The position numbers were made by a program, and so were the translations under genes. A DNA stretch of 37,884 nucleotides. It comes from Chthoniobacterales bacterium. GTDB lineage: Bacteria; Verrucomicrobiota; Verrucomicrobiia; Chthoniobacterales; DYNR01. The notes beneath the pieces were generated by a model. That model made no database searches and was not told the origin of the DNA. It was given only the letters and a program-made list of their open reading frames with translations. Shown here in pieces: positions 1-8,089 of the stretch (its first letter is position 1; each line of letters begins with the position of its first letter). The stretch is from positions 1-37,884 of the forward strand of contig JAOAAX010000008.1 in NCBI GenBank assembly GCA_026418675.1. Reading direction: 5' to 3'.

Positions 1-2126
1 ACTCCTATACGGTGCGGGTGTTTGATCCATTTGTGCTTGGGCAGAATGTGACCATTAGCGGGCCGTCGCAGGTGGGAGTAGCTGGAGGAGCTTTTTCATT
101 CACGCCGATTGGGCGGGCGGATGCATATCGGCTCCGGGTGAGCCAGCCGTCAAGTGCGGCATGGGTGGAGGGGGCAGAGACGGGTGCGCGGATTATAGAT
201 GGGACGTCGGACAGCTATGCGCTGCGCCAGAGTGAGGTGGTGCGGACAGGTGAGTATGCGTTTCATTTGACGTTTCCCTCATTTGAGGACGGGGATCAAT
301 GGGTGGAGATTGCACGCGACATTGTGCCGACAGAGGGAAGCGAATTGGTCTTTTACGATTTGTTTCGATTTGTGACGACAAGTAGCCAACTGCTGGCGGA
401 GGTGAGCACGGATCAGGGCAATACGTGGCAAGTGGTTTGGTCGCGGAATGGGAACGGGGCGAATTCTTCGTCTGGCTGGGATAGATCGTTTCATCGCCGT
501 GCGTTGAGTTTGCGGGAATTTGCGGGGCGTCCGGTGCGGGTGAGGTTTTTGTTTGAAAGTGGGAATTCGGCTTATATTGGGACGAGTCTCAATGAGGGGG
601 TTTTTTTGGATGATGTTACTGTGACGAACGCGACGGAATTGGTGGATCAGACGGTGACGGAGCTTCCGGCGACTGCTACGGGGTTTGTATTGGATGAGCG
701 CACGGCGGGAGGGGCGCTGGCAGAGGGGCAGCGCTATGCGCTTCAGGTGCAGCCACGGGTGGGGCTGCGGTGGTTTGGGTATGGGCCGCCTTTTTGGTGT
801 GTAGTGAGTGGGACGGGTGGGGGAGGGCCTACACCGACACCGACACCGACGCCTACTCCTACGCCTACTCCTGTGCCTGATCGGGTTGAAGTGCGGGTGG
901 AGGGGAATGGGAGTGTGCGAACGAGCTGGGGGAATGCGCCATTGGTAGTTGGCAGGAATTACACGGTGAGTGCGGTGGCTAGGAGGGGGTATATCTTCAA
1001 GGGGTGGAGGGTTGGAGGGGAATATGTGAGCGGGGCAGCGCAATACCGGTTTACGTATGATGAGGGATTGAGTGAGTTGGTGGCCGTGTTTGTGGAGAAT
1101 CCGTATCCCGTGGTAGCAGGGCATTACAATGGGATAATGAAAGGGGGAGAAGGGGGATTGATGGAAGAGAGTGGTTTGATCATGGTGAGTTTGGATGGGA
1201 GTGGAGTGTTGAGTGGGGTGTTGCAGTATAAGGGACGGCGGTATGTGTTCCGAGGGCTGATGGATGGATTTGGGGAATGGGGGACGACGGTTGGGGGGAT
1301 GGAGCTGAGGTTGGGTATGGATTTTGAACGGGGTGAGATGGAGGCAGAGCTTCAGGTTGGGGAGGGTGAGAAGCTGGAATATCGGGGGAAGGGGAATAGG
1401 TATAGTGGTCGGGGAAGTGATTTGCATCCCCTTGGAGGGGCGCGTTTGAATGGTGTGGTGGAGGCAGAAGAGGGATGGGGATATGGGTATATGAGTGGAG
1501 TGGTGAATGGGCAGGGGCTTGTGAATGTGAGTGGGAAGATGGCGGATGGGAGCGTGGTGACGATGGGGGTGAGGGTGGTGAACCGAGGAGAGGGAGAGGA
1601 GTGGGTATGGCCGATGTATGTTGGGATGAATGGAGGGCGAGGGCTTGTGGCTGGGGAGGTGGAGGTAAGAGGGGAGAGAGGAGAGGAGGGAATGGAAGGG
1701 GAGATGGGGTGGTATCGTCCTGGAGGAGTTGGAGGGATGGGGGGATATGATGGGGAGGTTAAAGTGTATGGAGGGCGGTATGTGGCTGCGGGGCGAGGTG
1801 TGAGCTGGCTAAGTGGAGAGGGGAGCTCAGGGAGGTTTGCAGTGGAGGTGAGTGGGGGTGGAGTGGAGGAAGGGGTTCGAGCGGGGGGAGAATGGCCAGT
1901 GAATAATGTGCCGCGGTTTGAAGAGGGAGTTGGAAGAGGGTGGAGTTTGCAGTTTGTGGGAGTGAGTGGGCTGTTGAGGGGTAGTGCTGGAGTAGGAGGT
2001 GTGGTGGTGCGGTTTGAGGGGGTGGCGCTGCCGGAGGGAGTGGAAGTTGGAGGGAAGGAGTTGCGAGGGGGAGGGTTTTTCGTGACGAGTGGAAGGAGTG
2101 GGCGGATGGAGCTTGTGAAGGAGTGA
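1..2126 (+). CDS. Large secreted beta-rich protein, 5' truncated by the window edge
   Basis: The reading frame is open from the first bases of the window, so the gene begins upstream and the apparent GTG at 12 is probably internal. About 700 residues are visible. The first 270 or so look like an extracellular beta-sandwich region (jelly-roll/MAM-like, with alternating hydrophobic strands). A Thr-Pro repeat linker follows at about residues 273-287. Next comes a short module containing FKGWRVGGEYVSG, typical of InlB-B/listeria-type bacterial repeats. The last 340 residues are Gly/Glu/Val-rich beta-strand repeats with a YNGIM...SGVLQYKGRRYVFRG pattern, which I associate with large secreted verrucomicrobial proteins. 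No catalytic motif is seen. The gene ends before an intrinsic terminator and is convergent with the next genes. A surface or exported structural/adhesive role is inference. The C-terminal half is extremely G-rich. Confidence 0.75.
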   Translation, partial: SYTVRVFDPFVLGQNVTISGPSQVGVAGGAFSFTPIGRADAYRLRVSQPSSAAWVEGAETGARIIDGTSDSYALRQSEVVRTGEYAFHLTFPSFEDGDQWVEIARDIVPTEGSELVFYDLFRFVTTSSQLLAEVSTDQGNTWQVVWSRNGNGANSSSGWDRSFHRRALSLREFAGRPVRVRFLFESGNSAYIGTSLNEGVFLDDVTVTNATELVDQTVTELPATATGFVLDERTAGGALAEGQRYALQVQPRVGLRWFGYGPPFWCVVSGTGGGGPTPTPTPTPTPTPTPVPDRVEVRVEGNGSVRTSWGNAPLVVGRNYTVSAVARRGYIFKGWRVGGEYVSGAAQYRFTYDEGLSELVAVFVENPYPVVAGHYNGIMKGGEGGLMEESGLIMVSLDGSGVLSGVLQYKGRRYVFRGLMDGFGEWGTTVGGMELRLGMDFERGEMEAELQVGEGEKLEYRGKGNRYSGRGSDLHPLGGARLNGVVEAEEGWGYGYMSGVVNGQGLVNVSGKMADGSVVTMGVRVVNRGEGEEWVWPMYVGMNGGRGLVAGEVEVRGERGEEGMEGEMGWYRPGGVGGMGGYDGEVKVYGGRYVAAGRGVSWLSGEGSSGRFAVEVSGGGVEEGVRAGGEWPVNNVPRFEEGVGRGWSLQFVGVSGLLRGSAGVGGVVVRFEGVALPEGVEVGGKELRGGGFFVTSGRSGRMELVKE
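827..878 (+). repeat. Thr-Pro linker microsatellite inside the secreted protein
   Basis: Six-base units of the form ACNCCN repeat about eight times (TP)n. They encode a flexible Thr-Pro linker between the N-terminal beta domain and the GW-like module. The tract is locally C-rich on an otherwise G-rich strand. Repeat number could vary by slippage in steps that keep the frame. Confidence 0.8.
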
Positions 2127-2174
2127 AGGAGTGAAGGGGGGAGGAAGGGGGAGAGGAGAAAAGATTGAGCGAAT

Positions 2175-2211
2175 GGGCGGCGCGGGAGTGCTCGCCGCCT
2201 GTTTTGTTTTT
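2175..2211 (+). terminator. Rho-independent terminator of the secreted protein gene
   Basis: A GGCGGCG / CGCCGCC stem (2176-2182 with 2193-2199) encloses a 10-base loop and is followed at once by TGTTTTGTTTTT. It lies about 50 bases after the stop codon at 2126. The T tract is only on the + side, so it serves the rightward gene. The leftward genes ending at 2284 have no comparable U tract after this stem. Confidence 0.88.
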
Positions 2212-2283
2212 GGGGTTAATTGTAAAGTGCTTTGGAGGAGGAAGTAAGAGCGGGGCGAGGGGGGGAAGAAGAGGAAGGCTGGG

Positions 2284-2919
2284 TTATTGCTGGTTGAGGT
2301 AGCTGCGGATTTTATTGCGGAGGAGGTCGGGTTGGAGTGGGAGGTCGCCGAGGTAGAGTTGGAGGATTTCGGAAGCCTGTTGGTGGAGAGGATGGTTTGG
2401 GATGAGGGAAATTTCACCGAGCAATGGGAGCTTAATGGGTTCTGGCCGGTTGAGGAGGTCAGAGAATATAATTTCTGCTGGTTCGGGACCGGCGGTGAGG
2501 TTGAGAAGAGTTGGTTGGAGGATGTGGAAGTAATTGTCGGGTGTGAGGTTAACGGCGTGTTGGGTGAGTTCTGAGCGGGCTTCTTGTGGGACGTTGGGGA
2601 GTTGGGCGATGAGGTTTGCGGCGACTTGCTCATGCGGGAGTTCGGAGAGGAGCTGAGCGGAGAGGAAATCTTGCCAGTTAGCTGGACTGGATGAGGAGAT
2701 TGGTGGTGGTGGTGGAGTGAAGGATGGTTGGTTTTCGAGGGTAGGTGGGGGGCCGAGGTTGGGCGGTGAGGGGGAGGGTTTTGAAGTGGCTGCGATGGGA
2801 GTTGATGGGGGAAGGGTGGAAGGAGAGGACGGGGTAGGTTCTGTTAGGATGTAAATTGCTGTGAGGATGAGAGCGACGGATGCGAGTGCAATCAGGATGA
2901 TGCGAGGATGGAATTTCAT
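2284..2919 (-). CDS. Membrane-anchored hypothetical protein with Pro-rich linker
   Basis: 211 residues. An N-terminal hydrophobic segment (about residues 5-25, IILIALASVALILTAIYIL) acts as a signal anchor or signal peptide. A Pro/Ser-rich linker follows to about residue 80, then a helical C-terminal domain rich in Leu, Gln and Asn with no motif I recognise. It is the last of three leftward genes, 24 bases after the LamG-like protein, and is probably co-transcribed with it and with the glycoside-hydrolase-like gene. The periplasmic or extracytoplasmic location is inferred from the N-terminus. Function unknown. Confidence 0.7.
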   Translation of the reverse strand: MKFHPRIILIALASVALILTAIYILTEPTPSSPSTLPPSTPIAATSKPSPSPPNLGPPPTLENQPSFTPPPPPISSSSPANWQDFLSAQLLSELPHEQVAANLIAQLPNVPQEARSELTQHAVNLTPDNYFHILQPTLLNLTAGPEPAEIIFSDLLNRPEPIKLPLLGEISLIPNHPLHQQASEILQLYLGDLPLQPDLLRNKIRSYLNQQ

Positions 2920-2943
2920 GGTTTCTGCAGTTTCTATGCAAAG

Positions 2944-3765
2944 TTAAGGAAAGTGGTTAGGAGGGGAAAAGGAATTTGTTGACGATAGTTGGGAGTGGAG
3001 GGAAGCGATTTCTTCCGGCGAGAGCGCGCGTTGGAAGAGTGCGAGGAAGGAAAGGAGACCGGAGAAACCTTCGTTTGCTGGGCAGGGATCGTATGGGTAA
3101 TTGTGCCAGAGAGCCATGCTGCGTTGGGCGACGGTGAAGTCGGCACCATTTGGGCCGCCATCGAAGATGGGGCCTGCGAAGGGGAGGGGGTTTTGCCCTG
3201 GGACGGGGTGAAGTTTTCCGTCAACGTAAGCAGTGATGTATGAGCCGTCCCAAGTCATGGCAAAAGTGTGCCAGTTGCCGGGGGGTAGTTCGATGGGTGC
3301 TGTGGCGTAGGAGAAGCAAGCTGGATGGCCTGGGGTGTGGCCACCTTCCTTGGAGAGATAGGCGTGGAGTTGGAAACGGGCAGGGGAGCGGGAGTTGGTG
3401 AGGTGGTTGTATTTCCAGGTGCCGTTGTAAAAGAGTGCGAATTGGCGGCGGTGGTCGTGTTCGTTCCAGATTCCTGCGAGGAATTGCCAGGGGCGGTCGG
3501 AATCTGGGCAAGCTCGGATGATGAGGGTGAGGGGTTGGTAACCGTGGAAGTTGAGAGGGCCAAGGAGGTGGCGGGGGAGATGGAGCCAGCCGGGATAGGG
3601 GATTCGGATAGAAGGGGGAGAGCTCGAGGAGGGTGGGGATTTTTCGATTTTGGCGTGGTAAGGTGTGAGGGGAAAATAGTGCGGGGGGTTGGAAAGGAAA
3701 GGAGGGGTTGTCTCTCGGAATTCCCAACAAGCTAGTAACGCGTGCGAATTGAGGAAAGGAGCCAT
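2944..3765 (-). CDS. LamG / concanavalin A-like lectin-fold protein
   Basis: 273 residues. The segment WHTFAMTWDGSYITAYVDGK (about residues 181-200) is the hallmark strand pair of LamG/Laminin_G_3 domains. The C-terminal LSFLALFQRALSPEEIASLH is the usual last strand plus helix of that fold. The rest is consistent with a single jelly-roll domain covering most of the protein. No clear signal peptide is seen, and the N-terminus MAPFLNSHALLACWEF already looks like the first strand (LLACWEF). The gene starts 27 bases after the glycoside-hydrolase-like gene ends, so the two are probably expressed together. Carbohydrate binding or recognition is inferred from fold and neighbour, not from a motif. 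Confidence 0.8.
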   Translation of the reverse strand: MAPFLNSHALLACWEFRETTPPFLSNPPHYFPLTPYHAKIEKSPPSSSSPPSIRIPYPGWLHLPRHLLGPLNFHGYQPLTLIIRACPDSDRPWQFLAGIWNEHDHRRQFALFYNGTWKYNHLTNSRSPARFQLHAYLSKEGGHTPGHPACFSYATAPIELPPGNWHTFAMTWDGSYITAYVDGKLHPVPGQNPLPFAGPIFDGGPNGADFTVAQRSMALWHNYPYDPCPANEGFSGLLSFLALFQRALSPEEIASLHSQLSSTNSFSPPNHFP

Positions 3766-3792
3766 TTAAAAGGAAGTAAGGTAAAGAGGGAG

Positions 3793-5436
3793 TTAAGAGG
3801 ATGAGTTTAGGACGGAGTCTTCGAGGCCTGGGGATGGGGGTTGGCCGGGCCAGCTCCAGTAAGAGAGTTGGTAGAGGGAAGCAGCGTAAGGCATTTTTTC
3901 GACGGCGCGATAATTTTGAACAGCATCGGTGAATTTTTGAAGGTCTGTTTGGGAGATTGGGTCGGTTGGGAGGTTTTGGAGGAGGAGCCAACGGCGTGCC
4001 ATGATTTCCCAACCGATGGCAATGAGATGGAAGAGGCGGAGTCCGTAGTGCGCGGAGGTGAGAAGTGCTTGTGAGGTTTCCAGGGAATTGGTTTGGATTT
4101 TTTCGGCGAGGGAGAGGATGCGGTCGAAAAGGACAGCGGCTTGTTTTTTTTCTTCGATGGCCTTTTGGAGGAGGTTGGCCTTGTGGAGGAGGGAGAACAT
4201 TTCACTGAGTTGTCGGAGGCCGCCGAGGCGGTCGTCGCGCATCCAGAGCCAAGCGCAGTCGGGGTCTTGGAAGTTGCGGAGATGGGCGAAAGCTGGCACG
4301 GAGCGGCCGAGCCAAATGGCTTGCTCAGCGATGAGGCAAAGCTCGCGCATGGCATTAGCGGAGGTTGTGTCCATGCCGAGGTGAGAGGAGCAAACGGAGT
4401 AGAAGGCGTCAGCCTCGGAGAGGGAGGGGTTTTGGAACCAAGTGAGGAGAACACGGATGTTGAAGTTTGGCCAGAGTTCGTTTTGGAGGTAAGGGCCGAA
4501 CCAGCCGCCGCCGCGGGACCACGTCCAGAGGCCTACGATGAGAGGGGATTGGAGCCAGTGGCGGAGGCCGATTGGGTTGGGGACTTCCGGGAAGCCATCA
4601 ATGACGCCGCGTGCGATGTAATTGGGGAAGGCGCCTTTGCCTTCGTATTCGCGGGCGCATTGGACTTCGATGATCTGTGGATGGTTGCCGATACCGAGGC
4701 AGGGGTTAGGGAGGCAGCCGCGGAAGAAGTCGCCTGCGGTATGTTTGATAGAGAAGAGGAGGAGAGGGTGAGGTTGGATGGCATTGGTTACGCGGAGGTA
4801 GAATTCGGGGTTTGCGTGGAAGCGGTCCGAGAAGTAATCCCAAGTGCGGTAGATGAGCCATTTGCGGTGACGGATACAGATTTCTTCGCGGAGGAATTGG
4901 AGGAGGAGGGTGAAGCGGCGGATCATTTCGTCGCGGGAGATGGAATCGTCGTGCATGGGGACGGCTGTGTTGCCGCAGTGGTGAGGGGTGTCGAAGAGGT
5001 AGGTTTCGCCGACGCGAATAACGAGGCCGTCAATTTGAGGGAAGCGGAGGAAGATGGCATCGAGGAGCTTACGGTGGAGCTCGAGTGTGGCTTGGCGAGT
5101 GACGTCTATACGGCCTTTTTCGTCACAGAGTTGGGATTTGTTTTTTTCGACGAGGGATTTTGGGAGAACGAAGAGGTCAATATGATAGAAAATTTGGAGG
5201 TTGGCATTTTTTGCGGCTGCGATTTCTGCGTCGCGTTGGGCTTGAGCGGAGGAGAGCCAAGCTTGCTCTTCGGGGGAGGAGGGGAAGTTTTCGAGTGGGA
5301 CGCAGGCGTTGATGTGCTTAAGGACTTGGCCTGTGTAGCCGAGGGAGGCGAGGTAGGAGGGGTCGGTGAAGCGGGTTTGGAGAGGGGGTTCGCCTGGATT
5401 GTGGTGGACGAGGTCGAGGAGGAATCTGGTTTGCAT
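3793..5436 (-). CDS. TIM-barrel glycoside-hydrolase-like protein, family unresolved
   Basis: 547 residues. The sequence alternates hydrophobic strands and helices as in a (beta/alpha)8 barrel. Strand ends carry polar residues suited to sugar binding or catalysis: IDGLVIRVGETYLFD, IYRTWDYFSDRFH, IEVQCAREYEGKGAFPNY and LWTWSRGGGW. A helical region rich in Trp and Leu follows from about residue 360. This resembles large uncharacterised hydrolases from Verrucomicrobia and Lentisphaerae distantly like alpha-glucuronidase barrels, but I cannot assign a CAZy family. Glu in VGETY and Glu in QCAREYEG are candidate catalytic acids (inference). No signal peptide is seen, so it may be cytoplasmic. A LamG-like protein gene follows 27 bases downstream. 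The start has no Shine-Dalgarno sequence. Confidence 0.75.
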   Translation of the reverse strand: MQTRFLLDLVHHNPGEPPLQTRFTDPSYLASLGYTGQVLKHINACVPLENFPSSPEEQAWLSSAQAQRDAEIAAAKNANLQIFYHIDLFVLPKSLVEKNKSQLCDEKGRIDVTRQATLELHRKLLDAIFLRFPQIDGLVIRVGETYLFDTPHHCGNTAVPMHDDSISRDEMIRRFTLLLQFLREEICIRHRKWLIYRTWDYFSDRFHANPEFYLRVTNAIQPHPLLLFSIKHTAGDFFRGCLPNPCLGIGNHPQIIEVQCAREYEGKGAFPNYIARGVIDGFPEVPNPIGLRHWLQSPLIVGLWTWSRGGGWFGPYLQNELWPNFNIRVLLTWFQNPSLSEADAFYSVCSSHLGMDTTSANAMRELCLIAEQAIWLGRSVPAFAHLRNFQDPDCAWLWMRDDRLGGLRQLSEMFSLLHKANLLQKAIEEKKQAAVLFDRILSLAEKIQTNSLETSQALLTSAHYGLRLFHLIAIGWEIMARRWLLLQNLPTDPISQTDLQKFTDAVQNYRAVEKMPYAASLYQLSYWSWPGQPPSPGLEDSVLNSSS

Positions 5437-5438
5437 AA

Positions 5439-5454
5439 TAGTTTGCTAGTTTGC
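5439..5454. repeat. Tandem 8-bp repeat just upstream of a start codon
   Basis: TAGTTTGC occurs twice in tandem, 2 bases before the ATG of the glycoside-hydrolase-like gene. It falls where a ribosome binding site would be expected and contains no Shine-Dalgarno sequence on the coding strand. Whether it matters for translation is unknown. Confidence 0.5.
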
Positions 5455-5525
5455 GGGTAGAGATTGGTGGGTGGTTAGTGAGAGAGAGGTTCTGAGGGGA
5501 TGGGGAGTTGGCAGGAAATGGAGGG

Positions 5526-6281
5526 TTAGGGAGTTGGAGAGGGAGGAGGGGGAGGGGTTTCTGGTGGGTTGGGCTCTTGGGCTTTGCCAGTCATGGGGAC
5601 GAAACGGACGGGGAGGACGGCTTGCTGATGGAGGGAGCCCTCGCGTTTTTCCAAGAGGATGAGCTGCTGGAAAGCGTTGCCGACGGGGATGATCATTCTG
5701 CCGCCTTCGCGGAGTTGGGCGATGAGGGGAGGAGGAATTTCGTTGGGAGCACAGGTGACGATGATAGCATCGAAGGGGGCAGCTTCTGGCCAGCCGAGGT
5801 AACCGTCGCCGGTGCGGATGTGGACGTTTTTGTATCCGAGGCGCTGGAGGTTGGAACGAGCGAATTCGGCGAGGGGTTCGATGATTTCGATGGAGTAAAC
5901 TTCGGCGGCGAGTTCTGCAAGGATGGCTGCCTGGTAGCCGGAGCCGGTGCCGATTTCGAGGATGCGGTCGGTGGGTTTTGGGGCGATTTTTTCTGTCATG
6001 AAAGCGACGATATAGGGCTGGGAAATGGTTTGTCCGTGGCCGATGGGGAGGGGGTGGTCTTCGTAGGCTTCGGAACGGTATTTCTCTGGGACGAATTCGT
6101 GGCGGGGGACTTTGCGCATGGCGTTGAGGACGCGTTCATCGCGGATGTTGCGGGATGGGGGAATGAGTTGAGTTTCGACCATGCGGAGACGAGCAGCGAG
6201 GTAGGGGTCATCGGAGGCGTTGCCGTCTTGGGAGAAGAGAGGAGCAAGGGCGATCATGAGTTTGTAAAAATTCCGTAACAT
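5526..6281 (-). CDS. pcm: Protein-L-isoaspartate O-methyltransferase
   Basis: Repairs isoaspartyl residues in damaged proteins by SAM-dependent carboxyl methylation. The Rossmann SAM-binding motif ILEIGTGSGYQAAILAEL is clear. So are the upstream MRKVPRHEFVP and the GHGQTISQPYIVAFM substrate loop of the PCMT family, and later FDAIIVTCAPNEIP and GGRMIIPVG. From the chosen ATG the protein is 251 residues, somewhat longer than the family's usual 205-220. The extra is a short hydrophobic N-terminus and a Pro-rich tail. The frame stays open to 6335, but ATG at 6281 (MLRNFYK) or 6257 (MIALAP) fits the family better. Neither has a Shine-Dalgarno sequence. The hydrophobic N-terminus could be a weak signal sequence. 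It sits 237 bases after the VWA gene and probably has its own promoter. Confidence 0.92.
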   Translation of the reverse strand: MLRNFYKLMIALAPLFSQDGNASDDPYLAARLRMVETQLIPPSRNIRDERVLNAMRKVPRHEFVPEKYRSEAYEDHPLPIGHGQTISQPYIVAFMTEKIAPKPTDRILEIGTGSGYQAAILAELAAEVYSIEIIEPLAEFARSNLQRLGYKNVHIRTGDGYLGWPEAAPFDAIIVTCAPNEIPPPLIAQLREGGRMIIPVGNAFQQLILLEKREGSLHQQAVLPVRFVPMTGKAQEPNPPETPPPPPSPTP

Positions 6282-6518
6282 TTGGGTAAGCAGGAAGGAT
6301 TTGTGTAGTTTATTCGATGGGCATGGAAAATGCAAGAGAGAAAATTGGAGAATTTCTGGAAGGGGAGAAGGGAGGGCCGGTCCAGTAATAACGGGAAGGT
6401 TCGCAGGGGGAATAGGAAGGGGATTTGCCTAATGTTAACGTAGGGCTTGGGTGGCGTGAGAGGAGGAGTTAGGAAGTTTGTTCGGTTGGGGAGAGGAAAG
6501 GGGAACTTTCGGTGAGGA

Positions 6519-7577
6519 TTAACGGCCGGATTCGTTGTTTTCTCTGGTGATTTCGCGGATGCGGCCACCTGATTTTGCGGCGATTGGGCGGAGTTCTTTC
6601 AGGTCTTCGGGTTTTGCCTCGAAGGTGATGAAGTTGAAGGGGACGCGGGTTTGGGGATTGGCTTTTTGGACGGCATCAATGGCTGTGGAGATTTCTTTCC
6701 AGGGGATGTTTTCGAGGTTGCCGGTGATTCGCCATTGGAAGCTTCCGTCGCTGATGACATAGACGACATCTGGCTGGAGAGGGGCGGTGAATTCTAAAAT
6801 TCCGACAAATCCTTTTGGGTTGGAGATGACATCTTTGCCTGAGAGAGTGCCTGCTTCGGTCCACCTTTCTGTGATCCATTGGCGGACGGCTTCGCGGTTT
6901 TGGTCGTTGACGGGGACGAGTTCGTTGCGGAAGGGGAGGTAATTTTGGCTGAATTGGACGATTCCGAAGCGGGCGGTGAGGGGGAGTTTGTTGAGGAGTT
7001 CGAGGGTTTCTTCTTTGATACGGGACATTGGCATTCCGCTTTTTTCGGCTTTGTTGACGACGCTTTTCGAGATGTCGAAGAGGAGGAGGATGCGTTTGCC
7101 AGTGGATTGGATGCCCATGAAGCTAAAGCCTTCGCCGGATCCGCCGAGGCCACCTACGCCGGAACCGCCGCCGCCAACGCCTGCCGTTCCGAGGAGGCTT
7201 GTGGCTGCGTCGGAGACGATTTCTGCTGGGTCGAGTGGGAGCATTTGGTCGAGTGGGACTTTGGGGAGTTCTGGGAGAGCGAAGTTGGTTGGGCGGAGGC
7301 TTTGCAATTTGTCCGTGAAGGAGGGCTTGGGAGTCATGGCATCAAATTCGGCCATGTTCATTTTGTGATCGCGGACTTTGGCTGGGATGCGGATTTCCTT
7401 GCGTGCTTCGAATTGGGCTGGTGGACTGAAGAAATAGCGGGCGACGACGAGAGCACCTGCGAAGATGCCTGCGGCGAGATGGAGAGCGACGACAATGATG
7501 AGGATGGAGATGATGAGGCGGCGGCGTTGCTGCTTTTGGGAGCCTTGTTCGAGGATTGCTTCGAAGGTTTCTGGCAC
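6519..7577 (-). CDS. Membrane-anchored VWA-domain protein with TonB-like N-terminal helix
   Basis: 352 residues. A basic cytoplasmic N-terminus (QRRR) is followed by one membrane helix at about 21-45 (LIISILIIVVALHLAAGIFAG), a Pro-rich periplasmic stretch (about 50-120), a Gly-rich linker (134-149), and a von Willebrand factor A domain (about 161-345). The domain has a MIDAS motif DISKS at 168-172 and later YVISDGSFQW. The membrane helix carries a His (H33) in ALH context, like the conserved His in the TonB/TolA helix that contacts ExbB/TolQ. The gene directly follows exbB-exbD-exbD (44-base gap), where TonB or TolA would normally be. I infer that it is the motor's periplasmic effector, binding a partner through the metal-dependent VWA surface. 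Confidence 0.85.
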   Translation of the reverse strand: MPETFEAILEQGSQKQQRRRLIISILIIVVALHLAAGIFAGALVVARYFFSPPAQFEARKEIRIPAKVRDHKMNMAEFDAMTPKPSFTDKLQSLRPTNFALPELPKVPLDQMLPLDPAEIVSDAATSLLGTAGVGGGGSGVGGLGGSGEGFSFMGIQSTGKRILLLFDISKSVVNKAEKSGMPMSRIKEETLELLNKLPLTARFGIVQFSQNYLPFRNELVPVNDQNREAVRQWITERWTEAGTLSGKDVISNPKGFVGILEFTAPLQPDVVYVISDGSFQWRITGNLENIPWKEISTAIDAVQKANPQTRVPFNFITFEAKPEDLKELRPIAAKSGGRIREITRENNESGR

Positions 7578-7621
7578 GGGAGGAGAGGGATTTTGGGGTT
7601 TGAAGAGGGAAGGAGGGAGGT

Positions 7622-8071
7622 TTACATTTCCTGTTCGGAGGAGGTGTCTGCGAAGGTTACGCCTTTGATGCCTGCTTTTGCGACGCAGTTGAGGACGTCG
7701 ACGATGCGTTGGTGGGAGGCGTTGTCATCGGCTTGTATGGTAACGAGGGCTTCGGAGCGGTTTGCGTCGGCGCTTTCTTTGAAGCGTTTGAGTGTGCGGA
7801 GGAGTGTGGGGAGATCACGGCTGGAGGGGTCGTCCACGGGGAGGTCGTTGAGGACGATTTGTCCGTTGGCTTCGACAATGATGCGCTGTTCGTCTGGGAT
7901 GTCGAGGGGTTGCTCTTGAGGGACAGTTCCCGGGAGGCCGATGTCGATATCGCTTTCTTGCTTAATGGGCTTCGCTGTGACCATGAAGAAGACGAGGAGG
8001 AGGAAGACCATGTCAATCATGGGTCCCATTTGCATTTCGATGGTTTGAGAATCGCGGCGGCGAAGCTGCAT
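7622..8071 (-). CDS. exbD: ExbD/TolR biopolymer transport protein (second copy)
   Basis: 149 residues. A short cytoplasmic N-terminus is followed by one membrane helix GPMIDMVFLLLVFFMVTA. Its Asp is the conserved proton-carrying residue of ExbD/TolR. A periplasmic domain of about 105 residues follows with the usual beta-alpha pattern, ending ADDNASHQRIVDVLNCVAKAGIKGVTFA. It starts 18 bases after the first exbD ends and is followed 44 bases on by the VWA protein. With ExbB it should form the proton-driven stator and rotor in the inner membrane. Two unlike ExbD copies side by side suggest a mixed ExbD dimer inside one ExbB pentamer (inference). The leader is a run of C and T with no ribosome binding site. 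Confidence 0.93.
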   Translation of the reverse strand: MQLRRRDSQTIEMQMGPMIDMVFLLLVFFMVTAKPIKQESDIDIGLPGTVPQEQPLDIPDEQRIIVEANGQIVLNDLPVDDPSSRDLPTLLRTLKRFKESADANRSEALVTIQADDNASHQRIVDVLNCVAKAGIKGVTFADTSSEQEM

Positions 8072-8089
8072 GGGGGAGAGGGGGGCGAG

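Noticed and set aside
827-878. Thr-Pro microsatellite as a CRISPR-like array
   Set aside because: Units are six bases, in frame and without spacers; it is a coding linker.
279-1427. Leftward 382-residue frame within the secreted protein gene
   Set aside because: Pro/His/Arg-rich nonsense translation. The plus-strand frame is open from the window edge and has recognisable domains and a terminator.
4093-5460. Rightward 455-residue open frame opposite the glycoside-hydrolase-like gene
   Set aside because: Same antisense shadow effect. Its composition (EEVEE, GVEEV runs) is low-complexity and the real gene on the minus strand has fold-like periodicity and overlaps completely.
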